A stretch of 64,000 nt of DNA from Pinus tabuliformis (taxonomy: Eukaryota > Streptophyta > Pinopsida > Pinales > Pinaceae), in NCBI GenBank assembly GCA_031772625.1, contig CM062817.1:954407705-954471704 (forward strand). Direction: 5' to 3'. The position numbers and the translations under genes were made by a program. Positions within the stretch are counted from its first letter, which is position 1; every line of letters begins with the position of its first letter. This document shows, one piece after another, positions 34,283-46,260 of the stretch. The notes beneath the pieces are model-generated. The model was given only the letters and a program-made list of their open reading frames with translations. It was not told the origin of the DNA and did no database searches.

Positions 34283-36824
34283 TGTTAGGAATAATGCTAG
34301 GGGGAGGGGGTGGTGAATTAGTATTTACAAATCAATAACTTTTTCAATTTCATAATCAGATTTATAGATGCTACTTCAGTGAAGGGAACTTGCGTGTGTA
34401 CGTAACTTTTCTTAAGGAAACCATCGTATATCTAGTGAACCTATGATTAAATTAATTTATCATATGTTGATATTTAATCAGTGCATCTGTGCTTTATTAA
34501 ACATTAAATAGTAGCCATGTGCATCAATACCAGAATAAACCATCACACACAAGAAACACACATGAACACCAAGATTTAAGGTGGAAACCCAATGTGAGAG
34601 AAAAACAACCTATTGTTGTTGTCTTTTTCTTCTTTTTAATATAAAGAATAAGTTGTTTATAATCTTGTATTGGTGCATACTCATATCTGTACACAGGCAC
34701 CCACCTGCAAAAGGCTACAACCTTCTCTCGTTCTCCAGATTCTACTGGAAGGGAGATACAACTCCCCTAGCTCTTGTACTGGCTGATATGTTTACCATAT
34801 GTAGGTGATGGCCTACCATATTCACTCGTTTTCTAGTTGCTACTGGAAGGGAAATCCAACCCCCTGATCAAATCACTAGCCACTACTGGAAGGAAGCTTC
34901 AACTTCCTCACTAAAGGCTCCAATCCTCAGTGTCCTCCACGAACCATGTTTAAGAAATTTTCAGACTGGATACTTCTGGTACACAACAACACAATATGAA
35001 GGTCACATTTCATCAAATTCTCATTGTGGAACCATTAGTAACATGAAGCTCAAAATAAATAACCACTACAATACATCCAACAAATACATTTGCATCAACC
35101 AATAATTGAAACCCAATCATAAATCTCTGATATAACAGAAGTCCAACCATCGATCTTTGAATCAACCATAACTGAATCAATCAATCACTAAAACCTCTAA
35201 AACACTAAGTCAAAAAATCACTAAACCTCTAACACAACTGAATCAACCACTCATTCAAATCTTAATCAAAATTAAACCAAATAACTGGAACAGGAAGATC
35301 ACTGTAAGTAGTACATAATATGAACCAGAACATTGCATCAACAACCAGAACCAACTATAACCTCAAGAATCATGTGTCAGAATCTATACGCTACTTCAAT
35401 GAAGCCAACCTGCGTGTATATGCTACTGCCTTTAATAAAACCTACGTATACCTCCAAAATGATTGAATCATAAAACTCTTGAATCAAAACTGTACCATCC
35501 AGTAAAATTATGAAGATATACTATCAAATTACAGAGTTCTAAACAGGCAACAACAAAGATCACCCTTCTCACTTAATCAATCAAGCAATTGGATTCAATC
35601 TCCTTATGCATTCAATTTTACTTTTAGATCTAATGAAGACATCACTGAAAAACAACAGTAAAACAACATAATTAATTAGATAAATCAATCATCCCTAAAC
35701 AACAAGCTTTTCTTCTTCATACGCTACTTGGAAATGCCGAATCATTGTGTATACGTGCCTTCACCAAGGCGAACTGGCATATAGATCTGCAATTACTTAC
35801 TTATAACTTCGTAGCCATTCTAGACTTCAGACATACCTAGATCATGACATATAAGGGATAAAACATTCGTTAGCATTTAGATCTAGCCTATCCATTATCA
35901 TATCACATAATGATAAGTCATTATGATCTTGATCCATCATTAGATCTCATCCATCATTAAACACTCAGGTGCATACTTATTCCAGATCAAGCAAAGCATC
36001 AGAAACCCATAACATGCATATTTTCTTTTTGATCTAACACTTCATTAGATATTCATTCCTTGTGCACTTAGCCCTTTGTTCTTCTCCTCCTTATATAGTT
36101 TTAGCCATTCTCAATACCTCGAACCAAAACAACACTTAGAACCTGTGTTATTCTTAGAAGGGATCAAATATTTGTACTCTGCTCAATACTGTGGGCTAAT
36201 ACCATGGTATTGACCCTTGGTATTCTTTAATTTTAACTTTCCTTGATTTTCGATCCAATACGCACTTTTCCTCTTGTGAAAGTGAATGCATACGTATACA
36301 CTGTTTTTGTACAGTGAACCTATGTGTATACACTCTTTTTGTACACTGAGCCCACGTATACAACTTAACATACTAGAAAAAATCCTTTTTCTTCAAATTC
36401 TTGATTCTGATCTATAGTCGTTTGTTCCAACATCCTGTTCTTGTGTACCATTGTCCTGTTACCTCTGAATTGACCTGTTATAATGTGATTTTCCATCATA
36501 CATCACTTCTGAACTGATTTCTTTGAACTTCCCTGCATTTTGTCACATCTGTAAACACAACTTCCATGAATTCTGTCACATTCTGTTTATAATTTTATCA
36601 ATTAGTTCATTCACCAAATATCAAGGATAACACACACTAATCCTGTATTAAAACTTTGACCATTATTCTCTTCCATCATTATGTCACCTATAACCTATAG
36701 ATTCATCTCTATTCCATCATTCTGTCACCTCTGATCTGTCCTATAGATTCATTTGGTTACCATACAATTGTTCTGCTATAAGAGGGTTGCCATCAAGTAC
36801 ACCACATGCATCATAATGCCAACA
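34283..36824 (-). repeat. Array LTR D (2542 bp)
   Basis: Begins TGTTAGGAATAAT and ends ATGCCAACA. All four modules are present. It shares private variants with the partial LTR D' (GAATGCATACGTATACA, then TGTTTTTGTACAGTG), so the two arose by duplication from each other. Confidence 0.87.
36183..36371 (-). CDS. Conserved 62-codon U3 ORF, copy D
   Basis: Starts MLSCIRGL and ends TKGQYHGISPQY, again exactly 189 nt. It carries several replacements (Cys for Arg at position 14, Asn for Lys, Trp for Gly) but no stop or indel. Confidence 0.4.
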   Translation of the reverse strand: MLSCIRGLSVQKECIHIGSLYKNSVYVCIHFHKRKSAYWIENQGKLKLKNTKGQYHGISPQY

Positions 36825-37040
36825 ATTCCCCCCTTTGGTCTTGATGGAAACTACTTTGGTGTTTGATCACCACAACTTGTAAATAACACCAAGTTGTTGT
36901 AAACATCAAGCTACTCTCCAAACACGAAGCTACTCTCCCCATTTGACATCAAGGGAAAAGGGCTGATTGACCAATGTTAAATGAATACTTCCATATCTAA
37001 ATAGCTAAATATGAACATTGATCATGCTCCTCTTAGGCAC
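36825..37040 (-). repeat. Truncated start of an array internal region after LTR D
   Basis: It is colinear with 38823-39056, and shares private variants with it (ATTCCCCCCTTTGGTCTTG, GTTGTTGTAAACATC). Similarity to the array stops after CTCCTCTTAGG near 37040. Confidence 0.8.
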
Positions 37041-38253
37041 TGATCCCAAAATCTTTTGCTTATAGATGTGCTAAAGAATTACATGCACAAATTGTAGCTT
37101 AACATAGAAAACTTAATGTGCACATGAGAGAAGAGAAGAAACACATAAAGCATGAATGAAGACAAAAAGACTTGATAACGGAGTTCGTCTGACTTGGACT
37201 ATGTCTCCGGGCCCTGCTCGATCAATGGGGGGGCCTTCATTCATTAAGTGGCATGTAAAAGAAGAGTAAAAGCATCAGTTACAAAAAGGAGTCTTATACC
37301 TCCATACTGAAAAATGGCCAAAAAATGCAAAACTCTGATGGAGAAATGTACAATTCCATTGCGTTCATGGTGTTGAGAAGTGCTGAAACCATATAAAATT
37401 TATCAAATTCTGACAAAGTGAAATTTCGCCCCTCCTGCAAAATTCTACCTCGAACCGCGTACATTACCTCCTTTGCCTGAGCGCACTGAAAAATAGTGTT
37501 TAAATATAAATTCTGGGGCGGATTTTTCAATAAATTTGTTGGTGTAGTTGGTTAAGGATTCATTTAATAGGGAGGAGGTTGGGAGGTCAAACCCCACCTC
37601 CTCCTTTTTTTATACACCACCAACAATTTCTTTTTTTTAAATAAAATAATGGTTGGGTCGGGCCCACCTTGAGCGGCCCGCCCACCGTACCCTCCTCCGC
37701 TCTGCATGGTTTTTGGAATGGCCATTGTAATATATGGCTTGGGTTGTTGGTTTTAGGTTGGGTCTGCGCCCCAAGGGCCGACCCACCCACTCCACTCCCA
37801 TTATATGTTTGTAAGTTCCGTGGCTGGGGGAGGGGCCGGAGATAGTGGCCCACCCCTCCTTTGGTTATGTATTTGTTTTTGGGGTGGTGAGGTTGGTGGC
37901 TTGCCACCTTTTTTTTTTCCGTTAATAAAAACAAATTATGCAATTTTTAAATTTGGTTTTGGACCGAAGGGGTCTTTTTAAATAGGCCACAATTTCGCCT
38001 GGAATCTGGCTGGAGTTGGTCGGATTCCATTTGCCGAAAAAGTGAAAATTGTGTCCTCGTTAAACTTTCCCAGTCATCAAAAGTCAACCCAACTTTGACT
38101 ACCTCTATCTCCTTCATCTGACTCAGAGTGGAGTGTCATTCACACCATTGGAATCAGGGCAACGAGCACTTAGACCTGATTTCAAGTTCATCGCCTTTCC
38201 ACCAATTTGAATTTGGAGTTTTTCCCATGCCACTGTGTCTGAAGATCCACCTG
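37041..38253. other. 1.2-kb foreign segment between LTR D and D'
   Basis: It is not part of the array unit. It holds GC-rich stretches (37640-37860) unlike the AT-rich surroundings and a tRNA-like motif at 37538-37611. The ORFs at 37294-37530 and 37587-37943 on the reverse strand resemble nothing I know. There is no clear target duplication; it looks like a piece brought in or left by rearrangement. Confidence 0.5.
37538..37611 (+). repeat. tRNA-derived SINE-like head with Pol III terminator
   Basis: TGGTGTAGTTGG at 37540-37551 resembles the A box and GGAGGTCAAACCCC at 37582-37595 a degenerate B box, about 40 bp apart. GGAGGAGG and CCTCCTCC (37571-37578, 37597-37604) form an 8-bp stem around the B box. 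A run of seven T follows at 37605-37611, a Pol III stop. TTGTTGGTGT before and ACACCACCAACAA after could pair. Confidence 0.4.
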
Positions 38254-38822
38254 GATCAATACACGCTTTTCCTCTTGTGAAAGTGAATGCATACGTATAC
38301 ATTGTTTCTGTACAGTGAACCTATGTGTGTACACTCTTTTTGTACACTAAACCCACATATACAACTTAACATACTAGAAAACATCCTTTTTCTTCAACTT
38401 CTTGATTCTGATATGTAGTTATTTGTTCCAACATCCTGTTCTTGTGTACCATTGTCCTGTTACCTCTTAATTGACCTGTTATAATGTGATTTTCCATCAT
38501 ACATCACTTCTGAACTAATTTCTCTGAACTTCCCTGCATTTTTTCACATCTGTAAACACAACTTCCATGCATTCTGTCACATTCTGTTTATAATTTTATC
38601 AATTAGTTCATTCATCAAATATCAAGTATAACACACACTAATCCTATATTAAAACTTTGACCATTATTCTCTTCCATCATTATGTCACCTATAACCTATA
38701 GATTCATCTCTATTCCATCATTTTGTCACCTCTAATCTGTCCTATAGATTCATTTGGTTGCCATATACTTGTTCTGCTATAAGTGGGTTGCCATCAAGTA
38801 CAACACATGCATCATAATGCCA
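38254..38822 (-). repeat. Partial array LTR D'
   Basis: It matches LTR D from about 36252 to its end at 36824. The break is at the first hub of module M4. It is followed by an almost complete internal region, so it functions in the layout as the left LTR of the last unit. Confidence 0.85.
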
Positions 38823-40842
38823 ATAATTCCCCCCTTTGGTCTTGATGGAAACTACTTTGGTGTTTGGTCACCACAACCTATAAATAACACCAAGTTGTTG
38901 TAAACATCAAGCTACTCTCCAAACACAAATCTAAAAACACCAAGCTACTCTCCCCCTTTGACATCAAGGGAAAAGGGCTGACTGACCAATGTTAAATGAA
39001 TACTTCCATATCTGAATAGCTGAATATGAATATTGATCATGATCCTCTTAGGAACATTTTGAATTCTCTAATTAAACTCCCCCTTTGTACACGTTGAGAT
39101 GCACTATACCGTCCATGCTTCCCCTGAGCACATGTAGAGTCTACAAAAATACTTTCCAAAAGAATAACATGACTCTATAACTGAACTATGTGAGTATGAC
39201 CTTCCTATCACCAATGACTCATACATACATCAATCTCCCAACCAAGTGGGGATATACCAAATGACTCAACCACTCAACCAAGTGGGATTACATATTTGAC
39301 ATGATCTGAAAAGTCTATACATTACTGAATATGACAATTATTACATCATAGGTATTTACATGAACTTTACAACAAATGATATACATGACATTTATAACAA
39401 AGACCAAAGATAAAAACAAGACCATGATAGTCATCAACAACTATCATACACTATATATGACCTGCACCATAAGCATCTGTTAACAGCACCCAAACCAACA
39501 ACTTGTATAAGTCCATCATTAGTTCCCAAGATATGACAATGTAAATATCATCAACTTGTGACAAAGTATGCCGCATATAGATTTCAACTCATCCTCTTGA
39601 TCTCATCAAGATCAACTTGCTTTGTTTCCTTGGTAGAAAGAGCCTTATCATAACCTTCCATGAATCAACTAAGCATATGTCATATCTCCAAGTAGTAACA
39701 CAAAATCATATGCATCATATAATATGTATGTGAAAACACCATAGTCACCATCTATGATCATAACATCAAGAACTGCATGATCTTTCCAAAAGAACCCTCA
39801 ATATATCAACCATGTATCATCACTAGGGAACATCCCGCATCTAATAAGCATCAACCATGATAATCAACATATGTGAGTATCAAACCTATCATCATAAAAT
39901 AAGAAGTCATCATCATTATGTGACTAAGTAAGCCATGTCTCTGAATATCCCTGTCTTCAAATAGCTATGTCTTCATGAGACCTGCAATAACAGCATTCTC
40001 TTGGCCAGCCAATGCAACTTAAGTAATCATCCATGTATCGAGCATAATGTGTATCCATCAAAGAGATAGCAATATGTATCTAGCAAGCCATGAGCTCAGT
40101 CATTTTTTCAATCTTTCTTGATACCATCAACAACAACAATCCTCAACCATTTGAGAGCCAATAACTATAGGAATACTCATCCATAACTGCACCATGTAAA
40201 GTTTATGCATCTTTGAAGGCATGATGACATGACACTTATCAAATAACGAAGTTGTGTACTCAAGATTTTTTCTTCTCCTTGTCCTTATGAAGATCACAAT
40301 GTAAGAAAGATACCATATGTATTGTATACATCATCAAAAGGGTGACCCACAATCATCCATAGATATGATCTGAATAACAACTATGTGGCTCAAGCAATAT
40401 AAGTATCATCTAAGATTTCATCATAGGTAACTCATGATTGCAGCATAGCATCATGTATCATTTAAACAATTCAACAACATAAGTACCAAAGACTTCTAAA
40501 CATAATTCCAACAATGCATTATTAGAAGCATAGCATATTCTCCCCCTAAACCTGTGGCAACTGTTCACTGTTAGATATGATCATTGAATATATCAGTAAG
40601 GATCATTAAGGCATCATCAACAACTAGTTATACATCAAGTCATCAACAAATTATGAGGGTCAAAATCACTTCTACATATCATCAGCAGACTGTAATCATC
40701 ATCAATTAGAACAGAAATGATAATTGATAATTGACTGAACCATATCAAACCCCTTCTCCTAAGTCTATCTTACTAATTCTACATCAAACCAACATATACA
40801 AGACTGTGTAGCTTCTAACTCGCATATATACGCGACTTGTAT
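38823..40842 (-). other. Array internal region 3' of gag, unit D'-E: no gene
   Basis: Colinear with the other units, with polypurine tract beside D' and M5 at 40793-40860. No pol motif. Confidence 0.7.
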
Positions 40843-42280
40843 TCATGATAACTGCATATGAGAATTAGAACATTGAAATTTCATACTTTCAATTCCTCCT
40901 GAGTCTGTTTTGTTAGTATACTGAGCTATGCCACATATTTTTGACTCTAATTCCTTCTTCTTCCATACCTTGGAGTGTGATGATGTTTTCTCCTTTTGGT
41001 ATGTTGGCCGAAGTTTGCTCCTGCATTCTTTTGATATATGCCCAAACTTGTTACAGGCATAACATCTTATATGTTCCATATTCCTTCTAAGCAATCAATG
41101 GATTTGTGACCAAAAAAATTGCAAGAAAAACAATATCCCTTAAAGTACCTGGAAGTTGATGATCATTCTGTGTGACGATTATTAGCTTGAACCATTCTAC
41201 TTCTGCATCTGGATGCAACATGTCCAAAATTATGACATATAAAACATTCAACATTATTCATCATAGGAAATAATCGATTATCACTTCCATAGTTAGGAGT
41301 AAATGATTTTCTTTGAAGTATTTCTTTCCTTGGCTGTTGATGGGGTTAACCTCTTATCTCCTTGTTGAGAATTTCAGATTTTGCATTAGATTTCCTTGCC
41401 TCATCTTGTGAGCTAGATTCACCTTCAATAGTTTCATGAAAACTAAGACCATATTTGATGATAGGAGACCTTTGACTACTAAGAATATTATCCAAAATCT
41501 TAGTATATCTTGAAATCTCAAAAGTTTATCCTTTTCTTGTGATTTACCTTTTAGGATATCTACGTCAACCTGATATTTCTCTTCCTTTTCCAGATATTGC
41601 TTCTTCAAGATTTCTTTAGTTTTTCTTCCTTCTTCCACTTGTTGTTTTAATTTGAGAATCTCATTTTCTTATTCTTCATCTACTTGAGGTAGTTCTTCAT
41701 TATGCTTATTTGAATTTTCAAGATATTCTTTTAGAGAGACTATCTCATCTTCAAGAATTTTATAGTAACTGAATCTTTCTATAAGTTTTTTGATTGTTGT
41801 ATCCTTCTCATTTAATTAATTTCTCAATGATGTTAGTTCATCCTGCATCCTTTGACATTGATATTCCTTTTCCTTGTACTGCTTCCTTAGTTTGTTTCCT
41901 TCCTCCAACTGAGCTTTTAATCTTGTAACTTCTTCTTTGTAGGCACATTCCCTTTTATCAATTAGATCTTTTTGATCACTAATTTTGTCTGTGAGATTTT
42001 TAAATTTTGCCTCTATTTGATTTCTTTCTCTTTCACCCATAAGATAAAATTCAGTTGATTCACTGTCGCATTCATTATCTTCAAATGAACAGAGAAATGC
42101 ATCACTAGAGGATAAAAAATTTGTACTTGATAATTATTTTGCTTGTTCATCTTCATTTTGAGGTGATTATGAATCTGAAGAGTTGCTTCCACATAATGTA
42201 CAATCGTCTCTCGCACTGTCACAGTTCCTTTGAGATGTCTTCTTATTTTGAGGTGCTTTCTTCTTTTTCTTCTTTCCAAT
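40843..42280 (-). pseudogene. gag: Array gag, copy 5 (unit D'-E)
   Basis: The start ATG is mutated (ATT near 42280). The coiled coil is in pieces (42040-41816 and 41638-41354), with a stop near 41815. The last knuckle CYACNKFGHISKEC is intact; the middle one is hit by a frameshift near 41087. The frame after the knuckles runs to 40843, the longest gag C-terminus in the array. Confidence 0.82.
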
Positions 42281-42300
42281 TGTTGCTACGAATCTCCTTC

Positions 42301-44784
42301 AATAAATTTTTTAATTTCAGAATCAGATTTATAGATGCTACTTCAGTGAAGGGAACTTATGTGTGCACAACTGTTCTTAAGGCAACCAATGTATATCCAG
42401 TGAACTTATGATTCAGTTAATTCATCATATGTTGATCTTTATTGAGTGCATCAATACTTTATTAAAAATTAAATAGTAACCATGTGCAATAATACTAGAA
42501 TAAACCATCACACACAAGAAACAAACATGAACACCAAGAATTAAGGTGGATACCCAATGTGGAAGAAAAACCACCTGCTGGTATTGTCTCTGTCTTCTTT
42601 TTAAGATAAAGAATAAGTTGTTTATAATCTTGTATTGGTGCAAAATCTTACCAGTACATAGGCACCCACCTACAGAAGGCTACAACCTTCTCTCATTCTC
42701 AAACTTCTACTGGAAGGGAGCTACAACCCCCCTAGCTCTTGTACCGGCTGATATGTTTACCAATACGTAGGCTCTAACCTACCATCTTCACTCATTTTCC
42801 AACTGCTACTGGAAGGGAGATCCAACCCCCTGATCAAATCACCAGCCACTACTGGCAGGAAGTTTCAACTTCTTCACTGAAGGATCCAATCCCCAATATC
42901 CTCCAAGGACCACGTTTCATAAATTTTCAGACTAGATACTCCTGGTACACAACAAAACAAAATGAAGGCCACGTTTCATCAAATTTTTATAATGGACCCA
43001 TTAGTAACATTGAAGTTCAAAATCAATCACCACTGCAATACATCTAACAAATACATTTGCATCAACCAATCATTGAAACCCAATCATTAATCTCTGATAT
43101 AACTGAAGCCCAACCATCGATCTCTAAATCAACCATAACTGAATCAATCAATCACTGAAACCTCTAACACACTGAATCAAGCAATCACTGAACCTATGAC
43201 ACAACTAAATCAACCATTCATTCAAAGCTTAATCAAAATTCAACCAAATAACTAGAACACATAGATAACTGTAACCATTACACATATTTGAACCCAGAAC
43301 ACTGCATCAACAACCAAAACCAATTATAACCTCAAAAATCATGTGTCAGAAAGTATACGCTACTTCAATGAAGCCAACCTGCGTGTATATGCTACTTCCT
43401 TTAAAAAAACCTGTGTATACCTCCAAAATTACTGAATCATAAAACTTTTGAATCAAAACTATACCATATAGTAACATTCTGAAGATCTACTATAAAATTA
43501 CAGAGTTCTAAACAGGCAGTAGCAAAGATCACCCTTCTCACTTAATCAATCAAGCAATCAGATTCAATCTCCTTATGCATTCAGTTTTACTTTCAGATCT
43601 AATGAAGAAATCATTGAAAAACAACATTAAAACAACAACGCTGATTAGATAGATCAATCATCCCTGAATAAAAAGCTTTTCTTTTGCATACGCTACTTGG
43701 AAATTTCGAACCAGCGTGTATACGCGCCTTCACCAAGGAGAATCAGCGTATATATCTGTAATTACTTACTTATACCTTCACAGCCATTCCAGACTTCAGA
43801 CATACCCAGATCATGAAATATAAGGGATAAAACATTCGTTATCATTCATATCTAGCCTATCCATTATCAGATCACATAATGATAAGTCATTATGATCTTG
43901 ATCCACCATTAGATCTCATCCATCATCAAACAATCATGTGCATACTTAGTCCAAATCAAGCAAAGCATCGGAAACCAATAACATTCATATTTTATTTTTA
44001 ATCTAACACTTAATAAGATATTCATTCCTTGTGTGCTTAGCCCTTTGATCTTCTCCTCCTTATATAGTTTTATCCTTTCTCAATACCACAGACCAAAACA
44101 ACACTTAGAAACCTGTGGTATTCTTAGACGAGTTCAAATATCCGTTACTTTGCTCAATATTGTGGGCTAATACCATAGTGTTGACCCTTGATATTATTTA
44201 ATCTTAGATTTCCTTGATTTTCCAACCCATACACGCTTTTCCTCTTGTGAAAGTGTGCGCATACGTATACTCTCTTTTTGTACAATGAACCCGCGTGTAT
44301 ACGTTCTTTTTGTACAATAAACCCACGTATACAACTTAACATACTTGAAAACATCCTTTTTCTTAAACTTCTTGATTTTGATATGTAGTCCTTTGTTCTC
44401 ACATCATGTTCTTCTTTACCATTCCCCTGTTACCTCTGAATTAACGTGTTATAATGTGATTTTCCATCATACATCACTTATGAACTGATTTCTCTGAACT
44501 GCCCTGCATTTTGTCACATCTGTAAACACAACTACCATGCATTCTGTCACATCCTATTTAATTAGTTCATTCATCAAATATCAAGTAAAGCACACAAAAA
44601 CCTTGTATCAAAACTTTGACCTTTATTCTCTTCCATCATTCTGTCACCTCTGACCTATAGATTCATCTCTGTTCCATAATTCTGTCACCTTTGATTTGTC
44701 TTGTAGATTCATCTAGTTGCCATATACTTTTTCTGCTACAAGTGGGTTGCCATCAAGTACAACACATGCATCATAATGCCAACA
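42301..44784 (-). repeat. Array LTR E, lacking its gag-side edge
   Basis: Ends ATGCCAACA at 44784 but its other edge is missing. Compared with LTR A, about 92 bp are lost, comprising the last 46 bp of the LTR and the primer site up to CTCCTTC (42294-42300). As transcribed this is the outermost 5' LTR; the loss of the primer site disables this copy. Confidence 0.87.
44154..44342 (-). CDS. Conserved 62-codon U3 ORF, copy E
   Basis: Starts MLSCIRGF and ends IKGQHYGISPQY, 189 nt. The frame is open 20 codons further upstream to an ATG at 44402. It is intact even though this unit has lost its primer site. Confidence 0.4.
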   Translation of the reverse strand: MLSCIRGFIVQKERIHAGSLYKKRVYVCAHFHKRKSVYGLENQGNLRLNNIKGQHYGISPQY

Positions 44785-44945
44785 TTGAGTGATTAGCATA
44801 AGGGCAAGGTAGGTCACTCTGTCTCTACATTTGTTAAGCATAAGCTAGGGAAGTGTATGTTAGCTTGTTTAGTTTATTGCTAGATCCACTCATTAGGCTA
44901 GAGAGATCGCCTCTATCTGTAGAGGGGATTTACATTCACAACAAA
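44785..44945. other. Short unassigned segment right of the array
   Basis: Between the end of LTR E and the first similarity to the Tat-like ORF. TTGAG would be the array target site if the LTR end is original. No gene or repeat recognised. Confidence 0.4.
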
Positions 44946-46260
44946 GTGCCTCTGGTGCTTCTGGATATTTATTGCTCCATTTATAAATGATTTCAACGGC
45001 TTTAGTGGCTAATTTGAGTGTGGTTTTTCTTTCCTTGGCTTCCTTTTGTATAGTTGGGAATGGTGCCATGACCTAATGTAAATTAATCATTTCTTAGTAC
45101 ACCATTTACATAGAGTCTTTTGAGAATGCGACCTCCTCTTGTATAGATGCTTGAAGTTCTTTGCCAGCTATTTGAGTCATGAGTAAGGCTTGGTTCTCAT
45201 TTTGTACTTGTGCAACTCTTTGTTTAGAGGAAACAATCTTGGCTTGTAGCTAAACAACTTGTATGTTCAATCTATGCATATTCAATTTTGTAGTAGTGAC
45301 AAAATAAGTTCTGGATGATGCAATCATTTCTAGATTCATAGTGGTGTTTATGACAATCTCTTTATCCATGGCCACAAATATGGGCTTATCGAGATTCTTT
45401 GCATAACACCTTTATCATTCTTGTATTATCTTGCGTTGAATTTGGTCGAAAGCAAACCTTGTGATGTCCAACACTTTCTCTTCTTCTTCATCTGGGATGC
45501 CTAGTTTTTGTAATGGAAGATGCCCACCAATGATTGGAGTGGATGGAGGAATGTCCAAAGGGGGGAAATCTACCTGCATCTCAAATTATTGACTTTTAGC
45601 CTCCACTTCTTTCTTCCTCGACTTTTCTTCATTGTTCTTCTTTTGCCTTACTTTTCATCTCTTCCTCTTTTTTCTTCTTTTTCATTTCCTCTTCCTCTTG
45701 TTTCTTCCTTTATTTATCTTCCTGTGCTTTCCTCTCTTCTTCCTTTTTCCCAAGTTGTTCCCTCTCCTCCAGCATTCTTTTGTTTTCCTCATATTGTTGC
45801 TTCTTTCGAAGTTCTTCATCTTGTCTCATTCTATATTCATATATTTATTTGTGTTGATATTCTTCTATTTTCCTCTTCATTTATTATTTTCTTCTTGCTA
45901 TTGTCATATTCATTTTTTTTAGGTTCCTTTCTTCATCACTTTCTCCTTGTTGATCCTCTAGATTACCCCCTCCCTTGTCTGGTTCAGGATCAATTTCTAA
46001 TTTTTGGTCGCCATTTTTCTTATTTTAGTTCCCATTTTTATCTGGTTGCCATTTTTTCCTTTTGAACAATGATCTTCGGTCCCCAAGACTCATGTCTTTT
46101 CTATCCTCATCATCTGATTGTTCTTACTCTTGTTGTTGTTGCTCATTTGGACCTAATTCTCTAGAAGCACTATAGAATTTTTTGACTTTATCTTCTTCAT
46201 CTCCTATAGAATGTATATAAGACCATCCAAAACCTACCACTTTGCAATGTGAAGTTGCAA
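44946..46260 (-). pseudogene. Tat/Ogre-like extra ORF, copy X, C-terminal half
   Basis: The part 44946-45575 matches 58558-59170 of copy Y, with coiled-coil character. Upstream on the same strand (45590-46060) lies a Glu/Lys-rich low-complexity stretch; its antisense gives spurious hydrophobic ORFs. Stops are scattered. The protein is not gag itself, because in copy Y it precedes gag. It is cut at 44945 by the unassigned segment. Confidence 0.6.

Larger units (their letters stand above)
5598..44784 (-). mobile_element. Tandem array of a gag-only LTR retrotransposon with shared LTRs
   Basis: Read on the reverse strand, the region repeats as LTR, iMet primer site, short gag, about 2 kb without genes, polypurine tract, LTR, and so on. 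Five LTRs of about 2.5 kb (A to E) and one partial (D') bound four internal regions. The leftmost internal region is cut by the chromovirus. Every LTR starts on the plus strand TGTTGGGAATAAT or a mutated form and ends ATGCCAACA, and each internal LTR is used on both sides. No copy has protease, RT or integrase. Long LTRs, the iMet site and the knuckle pattern suggest a derivative of a Ty1/copia lineage, possibly SIRE/Maximus-like; that assignment is inference. Confidence 0.85.

Noticed and set aside
45520..46065. Forward 181-codon ORF rich in Phe and Leu, like a membrane protein
   Set aside because: It is the antisense of the Glu/Lys-rich stretch of the reverse-strand Tat-like ORF; CTT/TTC codons explain the hydrophobic look.
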